DNA of 64,000 bases. It comes from JBBREP01 sp963716525 (lineage in GTDB: Bacteria > Actinomycetota > Acidimicrobiia > IMCC26256 > PALSA-610). The stretch covers positions 4,530,536 to 4,594,535 of the forward strand of contig OY970315.1 in the NCBI GenBank assembly GCA_963716525.1. The letters are read 5' to 3'. Under the pieces are notes generated by a model that saw nothing but the letters and a program-made list of their open reading frames with translations, made no database searches and was not told the DNA's origin. Made by a program: the position numbers and the translations under genes. Positions 1 to 9,132 of this stretch are shown one piece after another (position 1 is the stretch's first letter; the number at the start of each line of letters is the position of its first letter).

Positions 1-26
1 GCCGCGTCACGACACCGCCCGCGTGG

Positions 27-677
27 ATGAGCTGGAGCAGCGGCAAGGACAGCGCCTTCGCGCTCCACGTGGCTCGCGTCGAACAGAGCGTCGACGTGCA
101 GGGATTGCTCGTCGCCGTCAACGCCGACGCTGACCGCGTCGCGATGCACGCGGTGCGGCGCACGCTGTTGGAGGCGCAGGCCCAGCGTCTCGGCCTGCCC
201 CTACATGTCGTCGAGATCCCTTCGCCGTGCCCCAACGACGTGTACGAGGCGCGCATGGCGGCCGCGGTCGCCGATGCCCGCATAGCCGGCATCGAGCGGA
301 TGGTGTTCGGCGACCTGTTCCTCGAGGACGTGCGCGCATACCGGGAACGCAACCTCACCGGCACCGGCATCACGCCTGTGTTTCCGCTTTGGGGCCGCCG
401 AACCGACCGCTTGGCCCACGACATGATCGCCGCCGGCGTGCGCGCCGTGACCACCTGCGTCGACTCGAACGTGCTCCCGCCCGGGTTCAGCGGGCGCGCC
501 TTCGACGAGACCTTCATTGCCGACCTTCCCGAACCCGTCGATCCCTGCGGCGAGCGCGGCGAGTTCCATACGTTCGTGTGGGACAGTCCCGATTTCAGCT
601 CCCCCATCGACATCGAGATTGGCGACACCGTCGAGCGCGACGGCTTCGTCTTCTCCGACGTCGTCGCCGCGCCCTGA
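27..677 (+). CDS. Diphthine-ammonia ligase-like ATP-binding protein (5' end uncertain)
   Basis: A member of the ATP-pyrophosphatase (PP-loop) family that includes diphthine-ammonia ligases. The N-terminus carries the PP-loop SSGKDS, where the family usually has SGGKDS. The C-terminal half carries the family signature GERGEFHTFV (residues about 176-185), and the middle has the LTGTGITPVFPLWGR stretch typical of the family. These proteins use ATP to activate a carboxylate for amidation; bacterial members lack diphthamide and their substrate is unknown. The ATG at 27 gives 216 residues, but the frame stays open to the window edge and the PP-loop begins right at this ATG. Relatives have several residues before it, so the real start may lie upstream of the window. 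It is convergent with the MarR gene that follows. Confidence 0.75.
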   Translation: MSWSSGKDSAFALHVARVEQSVDVQGLLVAVNADADRVAMHAVRRTLLEAQAQRLGLPLHVVEIPSPCPNDVYEARMAAAVADARIAGIERMVFGDLFLEDVRAYRERNLTGTGITPVFPLWGRRTDRLAHDMIAAGVRAVTTCVDSNVLPPGFSGRAFDETFIADLPEPVDPCGERGEFHTFVWDSPDFSSPIDIEIGDTVERDGFVFSDVVAAP

Positions 678-728
678 CCGCGTCGGTGTCGATCGAGGCC
701 GGATGCTCGGCCTCCTACCGACCGGGCC

Positions 729-1272
729 TCAGTACTCCGAGCCGTCGGTGAGCGCACCGAGCACCTCGGCGGCGCGCCTTTGACCGGAGCGGCGTTCGAG
801 CTGTCCGAGGAGCACCTGGAGCGCATCGAACAGCGCGCGTGACTGGCCGCCGGCGATCGGCGCAAGGATCTCGGCGTGCAACGCATCGATCCCGGCGAGG
901 AGCTCGCGCGCCACCTCGGGACCCTCGCCGCTGAGCCGGACGCGACGGCCGCGCGCGTCGTGCGGGTCGGGCGCGCCGCGTGATGAGCCCGCGGGCTTCG
1001 AGCCGGCGCAGCGCCGCCGACGTGCCGCCCGACGTCTGCACGAGCATGCGGGTGATCGCCGACGGCGTGAGCCCGGCGTCGTCCTCCACGAGCGCGAGCG
1101 CCACGAGCACCGTCGCCTCGGCCAGGCCGAGGCCGCGCGCGTGCGCGACCTGTTCCACGAGCTGCTCGTGGATGCGGCCGACCCGGGTGACGAGGAACGC
1201 GAGCGCGAGTCGCTCGTTGGCCTCCGGCGTGGTGCCGGCCCGGCGCAGGCGCCGCGGCGCCCCTTCGGTCAC
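729..1272 (-). CDS. MarR-family transcriptional regulator (frame broken once)
   Basis: A winged-helix regulator of about 180 residues, starting at the GTG at 1272. The first part reads in one frame: an N-terminal dimerisation helix, then the recognition region with TPSAITRMLVQTSGGTSAALRRLEARGL in pieces, ending in ITRR. The wing motif ADPHDARGRRVRLS and the C-terminal helices continue in the next frame. The two join if one C is removed from the run at 969-971. The HTH and wing order is what MarR proteins show. It is divergent from the lipoprotein gene at 1323, with a palindrome between them that is a good candidate for its own operator. The ligand is unknown. I think the frame break is more likely a sequence error than a real pseudogene, because the C-terminal half is well preserved. 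Confidence 0.75.
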
Positions 1273-1293
1273 CCACCCACGATACCTTGCTGA

Positions 1294-1313
1294 ATAGCTT
1301 TCTCATAAGCAAT
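1294..1313. promoter_or_regulatory. Candidate MarR operator
   Basis: An imperfect 20-bp inverted repeat with arms AT-GCTT and AAGC-AT around a 6-bp centre. It lies in the 50-bp gap between the divergent marR-like gene and the lipoprotein gene. Palindromes built on GCTT/AAGC are common targets of actinobacterial MarR proteins. The position suits joint control of both genes. No binding data exist. Confidence 0.5.
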
Positions 1314-1322
1314 ACTGGTGCG

Positions 1323-3071
1323 GTGCCCGACCCTCACCGCCCCACCCCTGCCGCACGGTCGCTGCGCGCGTCTCGTGCCGCGACCGCAACCGTCGCCCTC
1401 GCCGCGGTGTTGGTGACCGCGTGCAGCAGCAGCTCCAGCCGCAGCGCGCCCACCACGACCGAGCCGGCCACGACCGCGGCGGCGACCACCGCGACCTCGG
1501 CGGCGGCGGCGAGCGGGCAGCGGTGTGTGACCCCGCCCCGCAACCCGTACCTCGCCGACAGCGCGATGCCGATCGGCCACGTCGACGCCGCGCAGTCGAA
1601 CAGCACGCCGGTCGCCGGACCGACCGGGCCGTCCCGCACGCTCCAGTCGAGCGACCTGCAGTACTCGCACCTCGGCCCCGGGCACTTCGGCATCGCGATC
1701 TCGCCCACCTACACCGACGGCTCGCGCGTCGTGTGGAGCAATGGCGGCGACCGCATCAGCAAGCTCGACGCGCGCACGATGCGCGTCATCACCGAGCTCC
1801 CGCTGCCCGGGCGCACGCTCCAGTCGGGCGCGCAGGCCGACGCCGCGATCGCCAAGCTCGATCACGAGCACGGCATGCAACTCGCGAGCACCGCGGTGGC
1901 GTACGCGGCGCAGTACCTGCGCGGCCTCGCCGGCGTCTACTACGTGCTCGACAAGGACAACACGCTCTTCGTCGGCGGCGCCGACTCCGTGGTCGCCTAC
2001 GGCGACAAGGTGGCCGGTGATCCGCGTTCACCGATCGTGGTGCGCGGTACGTGGGCCCGACCGGCAAGTGTGCCGGGCTCGTTCACCGGCGTCAACGTCA
2101 CCTACGACGGCAAGCTCGTGCTGGTGACGGACGAGGGTTGGGTCGTGGTGCTCGACCGCGACTTCAAGCACTTCACCGCGGCGCCGATGCTCGGTGCCGA
2201 GCAGGCGGCCGCGCACAACCAAGCGGTCGTGAAGCGCGGAATGCAGCTGGGTGCAGGGAGTTGGGTGCGCAACTCGGTCGCTGTCGACGATCATGGCGGC
2301 ATCTACGTGGCGTCGGTCGACCACATGCAGAAGCTCGTGTGGACCGGCAGCAAGCTCTCCAGTGATCCCGCCGACGGCGCATGGTCGGTCCCCTACCTCG
2401 ACGGCGACGGTCTCGGTACGGGTGCGACACCGGCACTCATGGGATTCTGTGGCAACGATCGCTTCGTGGTGATCACCGACGGCCAGAAGCTGATGAACGT
2501 GGTGTTGTTCTGGCGCGCCGCGATCCCCTCCTCGTGGAAGCAGCTGACGGGCGCGCCGACGCGTCGCATCGCCGGCATGCTGCCGGCCGACATGGGCAAC
2601 CCGAACCAGCGCGCGATCCAGACCGAGCAGGGCGTCGTGGTGGGCGGCTACGGCGCGCTCGTCGTGAACAACGAGCCGGCCAGCATCCCATCCGGCTTCC
2701 CCGCCGCCGCGGTGCGTGTGCTCGCCGGATACGCCGGCGCCGATCCCGCGTTCACGCCCCACGGGCTCGAGAAGTTCGCGTGGGACACGCGGTCGCAGAC
2801 GTTCCGCAAGGCGTGGGTGAACACGAAGATCAGCTCGGCGAACGCGGTGCCCGTGGTGAGCCTCGGCTCGAACATCCTGTACACCGTCGGCGCGCGCGAC
2901 GGGAAGTGGGCCCTCGAAGGCCTCGACTGGACCACCGGCGCGTCCCGCTTCACGTGGATCACCGGCAGCTCGCGCTACAACACGAACTTCTCGGGCATCA
3001 ACATCGACGGCGACGGCCACGTGGTGCACACGACCGAGTTCGGCATCGTCCGTTACGCACCCGGCGGGTGA
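1323..3071 (+). CDS. Secreted lipoprotein, probable beta-propeller fold
   Basis: A protein of about 582 residues with an arginine-containing N-terminus, a hydrophobic stretch and a lipobox LVTAC (Cys34 counted from the GTG at 1323). A Ser/Thr/Ala-rich linker follows, so it should be anchored outside the membrane. An ATG at 1287 is in frame, but it would start inside the candidate operator, so I prefer the GTG at 1323. The mature part has recurring short strands with G-x-V/I-Y/V and D-x-x-G motifs (for example GGIYVASVDHMQKL and GDGHVVHTTEFGIV), resembling quinoprotein or NHL-type propellers. I recognise no catalytic residues and assign no function. The divergent MarR gene may regulate it. Confidence 0.6.
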   Translation: MPDPHRPTPAARSLRASRAATATVALAAVLVTACSSSSSRSAPTTTEPATTAAATTATSAAAASGQRCVTPPRNPYLADSAMPIGHVDAAQSNSTPVAGPTGPSRTLQSSDLQYSHLGPGHFGIAISPTYTDGSRVVWSNGGDRISKLDARTMRVITELPLPGRTLQSGAQADAAIAKLDHEHGMQLASTAVAYAAQYLRGLAGVYYVLDKDNTLFVGGADSVVAYGDKVAGDPRSPIVVRGTWARPASVPGSFTGVNVTYDGKLVLVTDEGWVVVLDRDFKHFTAAPMLGAEQAAAHNQAVVKRGMQLGAGSWVRNSVAVDDHGGIYVASVDHMQKLVWTGSKLSSDPADGAWSVPYLDGDGLGTGATPALMGFCGNDRFVVITDGQKLMNVVLFWRAAIPSSWKQLTGAPTRRIAGMLPADMGNPNQRAIQTEQGVVVGGYGALVVNNEPASIPSGFPAAAVRVLAGYAGADPAFTPHGLEKFAWDTRSQTFRKAWVNTKISSANAVPVVSLGSNILYTVGARDGKWALEGLDWTTGASRFTWITGSSRYNTNFSGINIDGDGHVVHTTEFGIVRYAPGG

Positions 3072-3153
3072 CCGCACCAACCGTGGCGCGCGCGGCGCGA
3101 ACCTGAAGCGTGACGCACTGCGTGAGGCGCGTGCACGCTCGGTGTTACCCACG

Positions 3154-3226
3154 TGGGCCCGGCAGGGATCGAACCTGCGACCAAAGGATTATGAGTCCCC
3201 CGCTCTGACCACTGAGCTACGGGCCC
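3154..3226 (-). tRNA. tRNA-Ile2 (anticodon CAU)
   Basis: A cloverleaf of 73 nt: acceptor GGGCCCG pairs with CGGGCCC, the discriminator base is A, and CCA is not encoded. The anticodon loop CTCATAA shows CAU (positions 3191-3193 on the plus strand read ATG). CAU occurs in initiator Met, elongator Met and the AUA-reading Ile2 (lysidine) tRNAs. The GGGCCC acceptor and TTTGGTCG after the anticodon stem fit Ile2 best. Elongator Met is the main alternative. Confidence 0.8.
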
Positions 3227-3298
3227 CGGCGAGCGCAGGGACTCTACGCACTCGGCGAGGAATTCGGTGCCCCGGCCGCCAACTGGCACACTGAACGG

Positions 3299-4736
3299 GT
3301 GCCGACGAGTGCGAAGGGGCGAGCGAGCGCGACGCGGGCCCGCGGGCGGCGGTCGAGCGGCGCTCCGCCCATCGTGATCGTCGCCAACCGCCTGCCCGTC
3401 GAGCCGGTGCGCCACCGCGGCGTGGTCGAGTGGCAGTCGAGCCCAGGCGGTCTGGTGAGCGCGGTCGCGCCGGTGCTCGCACAGCGCAAGGGCATCTGGG
3501 TCGGCTGGTCGGGCCGGGCCCGGGCGACCCCGCCCGCCGAGGTCGACGGGGCGACGCTCGTGGCCGTGGCCGTGCCCTACGACGAGTACGAGCGTTACTA
3601 CGAAGGTTGCTCGAACGGCACGTTCTGGCCGCTCTACCACGACGCCATCGAGCAGCCGGAGTTCCATCGCGAGTGGTGGGCCGCCTACGTATCCGTCAAT
3701 CGCCGCTTCGCGGCGGCCGTGGCCGACGCCGCGCCACAGGGCGCGACGGCGTGGGTGCACGACTACCAGCTGCAACTCGTACCGCAGATGCTCCGCGAGC
3801 TGCGGCCCGATCTACGCATCGGATTCTTCCTCCACATCCCCTTCCCGCCGATTGAACTGTTCATGCGGATCCCATGGCGGCGCGCGATCATCGAGGGCCT
3901 CCTCGGGGCCGACCTGGTCGGCTTCCAGCGACCCCAGGGCGCCGAGAACTTCATGCAGCTGTGCCGCCGGCTCGTGGACGCGCACGTATCGGCTGGGCGT
4001 GTCTTCCGCGGCGATCGGGTCGTGCACGCCAAGGCCTTTCCGATCTCGATCGACACGAAGGGTGTCGAGGCGGCCGCGCAGGCACCGCAGATCGCTCGGC
4101 GTGCGAAGGAGGTGCGCGGCGAACCTCGGCGAGCCGGATGCGTTGTTCCTCGGCGTCGACCGGCTCGACTACACCAAGGGCATCGAGATCCGCCTGCGGG
4201 CGTTCAGCGAGGTGCTCGACGAGGGACTGCTCGGCGCCCGGCGTGTTGCCATGATCCAGGTGGCCACGCCTACCCGCGAGCACGCCGCGCACTACGCCGA
4301 GCTGCGCCAGCGCGTCGAGCAGCTCGTCGGCTCCATCAACGGCGAGCACAGCCAAGTGGGACGGGCCGTCGTGCAATATCTGCACCGGAACGTGAGCCCC
4401 GAGGAGCTTGCCGCGCTGTACCGAGCCGCGGATGTCATGCTGGTGACGCCGTTGCGCGACGGGATGAATCTCGTGGCGAAGGAATACGTCGCGACGCGCA
4501 GCGACCTCGGCGGCGTCCTCGTGCTCTCGGAGTTCGCCGGGGCCTCCGCGGAGCTGCGCTACGCACTCCAAGTGAACCCCTACGACATCGACTCGGTGAA
4601 GGACGCGATCGTGCACGCGGTCACGATGGACCCCGCAGAGCGGCGCCAGCGGATGCGCCGGATGCGGGCGGTCGTGTTCCGGCGCGACGTGCACAGGTGG
4701 GCCGACGACTTCCTCAACACGCTCGAGGCCGGTTGA
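3299..4736 (+). CDS. otsA: Trehalose-6-phosphate synthase OtsA (frame broken once)
   Basis: A GT20 glycosyltransferase that joins UDP-glucose and glucose-6-phosphate to trehalose-6-phosphate. It is about 478 residues, from the GTG at 3299. Family motifs appear in order: IVIVANRLPV, the SSPGGLVSA glycine loop, the substrate stretch HDYQLQLVP, HIPFPP, then LGVDRLDYTKGI, and TPLRDGMNLVAKEYVA near the C-terminus. The first half up to about residue 273 (KEVR) and the second half (ANLGEPDAL onwards) are in different frames. Removing one G at 4118-4119 joins them exactly as in relatives. The stop overlaps the otsB start (ATGA), so the two are transcribed and translated together. Confidence 0.9.
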
Positions 4737-7263
4737 TGGCGATCGCCGCCGACATCATCAGCACCATCGACGAGCTCGCGTGCTCCGCGACGCTCCTCGT
4801 CGCCACCGACTACGACGGCACGATCGCGCCGATCGTCGACGACCCGTCCGCGGCGACCCCGAATCGTGAGGCCGTCGCGGCATTGCGCACGCTCGCCAAC
4901 TTCCCCGAGACCTACGTGGCCGTGATCTCCGGCCGCGAGCTGCGCGAGCTGTCGCTGATGAGCCGCCTGCCGGCGGAGATCCATCTCGTCGGGAGCCACG
5001 GCTCGGAGTTCGACGTCGATTTCGCCGACGAGCTCCCGCCCGACGTCATCGAGCAGCGAGACGAGCTCACCCAACACCTCACGCAACTCGCGGGAACGTT
5101 CCCGGGCGCGCACGTCGAGCCGAAACCGTCCGGCTGCGCGTTCCACTACCGCCATGTCGAACCCGACGGGCAGCCGACCGCCGTGGCCGAGGCTCGGCGC
5201 CTGTTGCAGTCGTACGACGTGCTCGTACGCGACGGCAAGATGGTGCTCGACGCCACCTTCGTCGACGCGAACAAGGGTGATGCGGTCCGCCGCTTGCGGC
5301 ACGACCTCGGCGCGACGAACGTCGTCTACTTCGGCGACGACACCACTGACGAGGACGCCTTCCGCACCCTGATCGGCGGCGATCTCGGCATCAAGGTCGG
5401 CGCAGGGCCCACTGCGGCGCATGCGCGCATCGCGGGCACCGAAGACGTCGCGCAGCTGCTCGCGCGGCTCGTCGTCCGGCGCCGGCACTGGCTGCGGGGC
5501 GACGCCGCGACGCCGATCCAGTTCCACAGCCTGCTGTCGGACCGCATGAACGTTGCGCTCGTGAGCCCGGACGCCCGCATCACATGGCTCTGCCAGCCCC
5601 GACCCGACGGTCCGGCGCTGTTCGCCGAGCTGCTCGGCGGGCCGCCCGGTGGCTCGTTCACGATCCGGCCCGCAAGCAAGAGCAACGCGCTGCGGCAGCG
5701 CTACATCGGCAACTCGATGGCCGTCGAGACCACGTTCCCGCATCTGCGTGTGATCGACCTGCTGGAACGGGTCGGCGACACGAGCGAGCTGGTGCGGACG
5801 ATCGAGGGCGACACGCCAGCCGTGGTCGAGTTCGCGCCGCGGCCCCGACTACGGCCGCATGCCATTCGATCTGCGCCTGCACGAGTACGGCATCGAGCTC
5901 GTCGCCGGCTCCGACACCTTGCTGCTCGCCGGCCCCGATTGCGGATGGGAGATCGACCGCGGGCACCGGCCCATCGCGCGCGCCACGGTCGACCCCACGA
6001 ACGGTCCGGTCACGTTCCGCATGCGACTCAACGCGGTGACGGCGCTCGGCCCGCCGACCGATCACGAGCAACAGCTGCGCGGCGCACCGCATGGAATGGG
6101 ACACGTGGGTCGAGAGTCTCACACTGCCCGCGCGGCGCCGACCGCTGCTCGCCCGCAGCGCCGTCACCCTGCGCGCGCTCTGTTACGAACCCACCGGCGC
6201 GATCCTTGCCGCGGCCACCACGAGCCTGCCCGAGAGCATCGGCGGTCCGCGCAACTGGGACTACCGGTACTGCTGGTTGCGCGACGCCGCGCTCACCGCG
6301 GCAACGCTGCTCTCGGTGGGCAGCAGTAGCGAGGCGATCGCGCTGCTGGACTGGATCGCCGCGGTCGTCGAACGAGTCGGCATCGAGCGGTTGCGTCCGC
6401 TGTACGCAGTGGACGGTAGCGAGATCCCGCCCGAGGGCATCATCGAGGCGCTCAGCGGTTACGCCGACAGCCGGCCGATCCGCATCGGCAACGCGGCGGA
6501 ATACCAGACGCAGATCGACGTGCTCGGCCATGTGGTGGAGCTGGCGCAGGCCGCGGCGCGCCACGGCCTCACCGACGATCGGTGGCTGCACGTGGTCGAC
6601 GAGTGCATGGCCCAGATCGAGCGGCGCTGGCACGAGCCCGACCACGGCATCTGGGAGATCCGCGACCTGCCGCGCCATCACGTGTACTCGAAGGTCCGTT
6701 GCTGGGCCGCGACCGGCGCCGCGATCGAGCTCGACGGGCACGGGGCAGACCGAGCGAGGGCATGGAAGGAGTTGCGCGACGAGATCGCGCGCGACGTGGA
6801 GTCGCAGGGCTGGAAGCCGGAACGGAACGCGTTCGGTGCGGCGTACGACGGCAACGACCTCGACGCCGCCGCGCTGCACGTGGGCCTGAGCGGGATGATC
6901 GCCCCGGACGACCCGCGGTTCATCTCGACCATCGACGCGGTCGAGCACGACCTCCGCCACCGCGCCACCGTGCTGCGCTACGACCGCGACGACGGCCTCC
7001 CCGGTTTCGAGGGCGGCTTCCATCTGTGCGCGCTCTGGCTCGTGCAGGCCTTCGCGATCACCGGTCGTCTCGACGACGCGGTCGAGCTGTGGGAAGGCGT
7101 CGCCGATCTCGCCGGCCCGACGGGGCTGCTCAGCGAGCAGTACGACCCCGACGGTCACCGGGCGCTCGGTAACTTCCCGCAGGCGTACAGCCACCTCGGG
7201 CTCATCGACGCCGCGTTCGCGATCGAGACGCGACTCGGTTCGGCGGTGGGATCGACGGCGTGA
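4736..7263 (+). CDS. otsB: OtsB trehalose-phosphatase fused to a GH15 trehalase/glucoamylase-like domain (frame broken twice)
   Basis: A restored protein of about 841 residues. Residues 1-250 are a HAD-type trehalose-6-phosphate phosphatase: DYDGT with nucleophile Asp25 and acid/base Asp27, then VISGREL, and GDDTTDEDAF for Mg binding. Residues 260 onwards are a GH15 (alpha/alpha)6 barrel with a PDYGR strand region, NWDYRYCWLRDAALT, GNAAEYQTQIDVLG, and the C-terminal GLLSEQYD and GNFPQAYSH motifs, in which Glu is the likely catalytic base. Bacterial GH15 enzymes with this signature include trehalases, so one chain may both make and split trehalose. Two extra bases break the GH15 half, near 5843-5846 (CCCC) and 6081-6082. 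The phosphatase-to-GH15 linker itself is in one unbroken frame, so the fusion does not depend on those repairs. It overlaps the next gene by GTGA. Confidence 0.82.
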
Positions 7264-8816
7264 GCCACGATGTCGCGCCGGTTGCCGAGCAACCGCCGAC
7301 CGCGACGAGCCCGCCGCCGAAGCGGGCGGGCTGGAGGGGCCGGGCGTTCGATCCATTGCTCACGTACCTGGCCATCTCCGTGGTGGCCGGGACGATCCTG
7401 TGCTTCGTGCTGCCGCTCTTCGCCGGCAATGACGAGGCGACGCACTTCATACGCGCGTATCAAGTATCGACCGGGAAGCTCGTGCCCGTGAACGCGCCGC
7501 CGCACACCGTCGCGGGCACCGGCGCGTGCGTGCCGCTCTGGCTCGCGTTCGACTTCGAAACCCAGCGCCTCGTGGCGGTGGCGCGCGGGAACGACTTCGG
7601 GAGCAGCACCGCGCCGGCATCGAATGTGCCGCCGGGCGTGCCGCCGACCCTGGCCGAACAGCGGCAGTTCGTGGAGAATCTGATGGCACCGCTGCCCCAT
7701 TGCGGACCGAAGGGCGCCCAGCACCGGTTCATCGACACGTCGACGTTCGCCTGGTACTCGCCGCTCACATACCTGCCGCCGGCCGCCGCGATCAGCGCCG
7801 GCCGGGCCTTCGGATGGAACAGCGTGGGCCTGGATCGTGCCGGGCGGCTCGCCCAGCTCGCCGTGGTCATCTTCCTGATCGCGCTGGCGATCCAGCGCGC
7901 GCCGTGGGGTAAGTGGATCTTCGCAATCGTCGCATCCACACCGCTCGCGCTCGTCGTGTCGGCAACCATCCGCCCCGACGCGATCACGTCGGGGCTGGCA
8001 TTGCTCGTCATCGCGTCGGCCCTGCGCATCGTCGACGCGGGTGGCTTCACCCGCCACACCCTCGTCGACGCGCTCGTATGGAGCGCGCTGCTCGGGCTGA
8101 GCAAGCCGACCTACTGGATCGTCGCCGGGATGTTCCTCGCCTTGCTCGTAGGACGGTACTGGCGCGAGCGCGGCGTGATCGGCGCGCTCCGTCACGGTGG
8201 GTGGCAGGCAGTCGTTCCCGTGGCGCTCTCGGCCGCGGCCTCGGCGGTGTGGCAATCGGGGACACGCAACCGGTTCATCTGCGACATCCGCTTCTTCGGC
8301 GTCACCGTCGACACCCGCGAGTCGGTGCACCAGATCCTCACCAGCCCCGACCATTTCGTGGCCAACCTCGTGCGTGTGGTGCGAGACAGCTGCGGCCCCT
8401 GGCTGCGCGAGACGGTCCAGGTCGACGCACGGATCACCGGCGCGCAGTGGCCCGTTGCGACGATCACGGTCATCCTCGTGGCGTTCCTCGTGCTCGCGCT
8501 CCGCCCGACCGTCGATGCCGACGGCGAACCTCGCGGGCCGCGTCCGGCCGATCGAGTGCTGGCCGTCGTGCTCGCGGTGGCGCTCCTCGTCGCGCTCGCC
8601 GTCGGCTTCGCCGTGTATTGCAGCTCACCGGGCTCCATCAACGCGCTCTTCTTCACGGCGCGCTTCCTGGTGCCGCTGTTCGTGCTCGTGCTGCTCGCCG
8701 CCGCGCCCACGCGGCGTGTGGGCCGGCTCCTCGCCCGCCAACCTGTGCCGCCGGCCCTGGCCCTCGGCGCCTTCTACGCGGGATACCTCATTGTGGTATC
8801 GCACGCAGTCGTCTGA
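7260..8816 (+). CDS. DUF2142 polytopic membrane protein
   Basis: 518 residues from a GTG that overlaps the otsB-GH15 stop by 4 nt. There is an N-terminal transmembrane helix, then the family signature GNDEATHFIRAYQVSTG just after it on the outer side. A long extracytoplasmic loop follows (residues about 75-190), then roughly ten more hydrophobic segments. This is the layout of DUF2142 proteins, which resemble GT-C glycosyltransferases or polymer-assembly membrane proteins; the acidic motif after helix 1 fits that idea. The substrate is unknown. Translational coupling to the trehalose genes may be functional or only positional. It converges with, and overlaps by about 29 nt, the small zinc-ribbon gene. 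Confidence 0.7.
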   Translation: MSHDVAPVAEQPPTATSPPPKRAGWRGRAFDPLLTYLAISVVAGTILCFVLPLFAGNDEATHFIRAYQVSTGKLVPVNAPPHTVAGTGACVPLWLAFDFETQRLVAVARGNDFGSSTAPASNVPPGVPPTLAEQRQFVENLMAPLPHCGPKGAQHRFIDTSTFAWYSPLTYLPPAAAISAGRAFGWNSVGLDRAGRLAQLAVVIFLIALAIQRAPWGKWIFAIVASTPLALVVSATIRPDAITSGLALLVIASALRIVDAGGFTRHTLVDALVWSALLGLSKPTYWIVAGMFLALLVGRYWRERGVIGALRHGGWQAVVPVALSAAASAVWQSGTRNRFICDIRFFGVTVDTRESVHQILTSPDHFVANLVRVVRDSCGPWLRETVQVDARITGAQWPVATITVILVAFLVLALRPTVDADGEPRGPRPADRVLAVVLAVALLVALAVGFAVYCSSPGSINALFFTARFLVPLFVLVLLAAAPTRRVGRLLARQPVPPALALGAFYAGYLIVVSHAVV

Positions 8817-8985
8817 GCGCCTCTTCGGCCGACGCGTCGGCATCGGACGCCCCGCACTCGAAGATGGTGGCGGTGCGGCCGCAGGAGCCGCAACGCACCA
8901 CCGTGCGGCCGCGCGCGACGCCGGTGATCTTCAGATCGCCGCTGCCGCATTCCTCGCAGCTGAACCCAGATTCACCTTGCTGCAC
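8788..8985 (-). CDS. Small zinc-ribbon protein
   Basis: A 65-residue protein starting at a GTG (8985) with GAGGTG just upstream. It has two CxxC knuckles, CEECGSG and CGSCGRT, separated by about 20 residues, followed by an acidic/alanine-rich helix. This is a rubredoxin-like zinc ribbon. I assign no function; such proteins may bind nucleic acid or a protein partner. The frame is open further upstream to 9039, but the RBS supports the shorter form. The 147 bp upstream (8986-9132) holds no gene and probably its promoter. Confidence 0.6.
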   Translation of the reverse strand: MQQGESGFSCEECGSGDLKITGVARGRTVVRCGSCGRTATIFECGASDADASAEEALRRLRAIPQ

Positions 8986-9132
8986 GATGAGGCACCTCGA
9001 CCTTGGTCCTGTTCGCGCTGACCACAACCTCGCGACCACGCCATTCAGGCCCGTGACATCGATCTATCACCCCAAACTTTCGTGGCGCTTTCCTGTTGTA
9101 TCCGCTCGCGCCGCCGCCCCCACGGGAAGCCG

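Noticed and set aside
3154..3226. Initiator or elongator tRNA-Met
   Set aside because: The CAU anticodon allows it, but the acceptor stem and the bases after the anticodon stem fit tRNA-Ile2 better. Elongator Met is not fully excluded.
3299..6889. A single 1196-residue open frame that looks like an OtsA-OtsB fusion
   Set aside because: otsA leaves this frame at about 4118 and ends at 4736 in another one. OtsB begins with its own ATG at 4736. The long frame is a by-product of the extra base, and its middle part is not protein-like.
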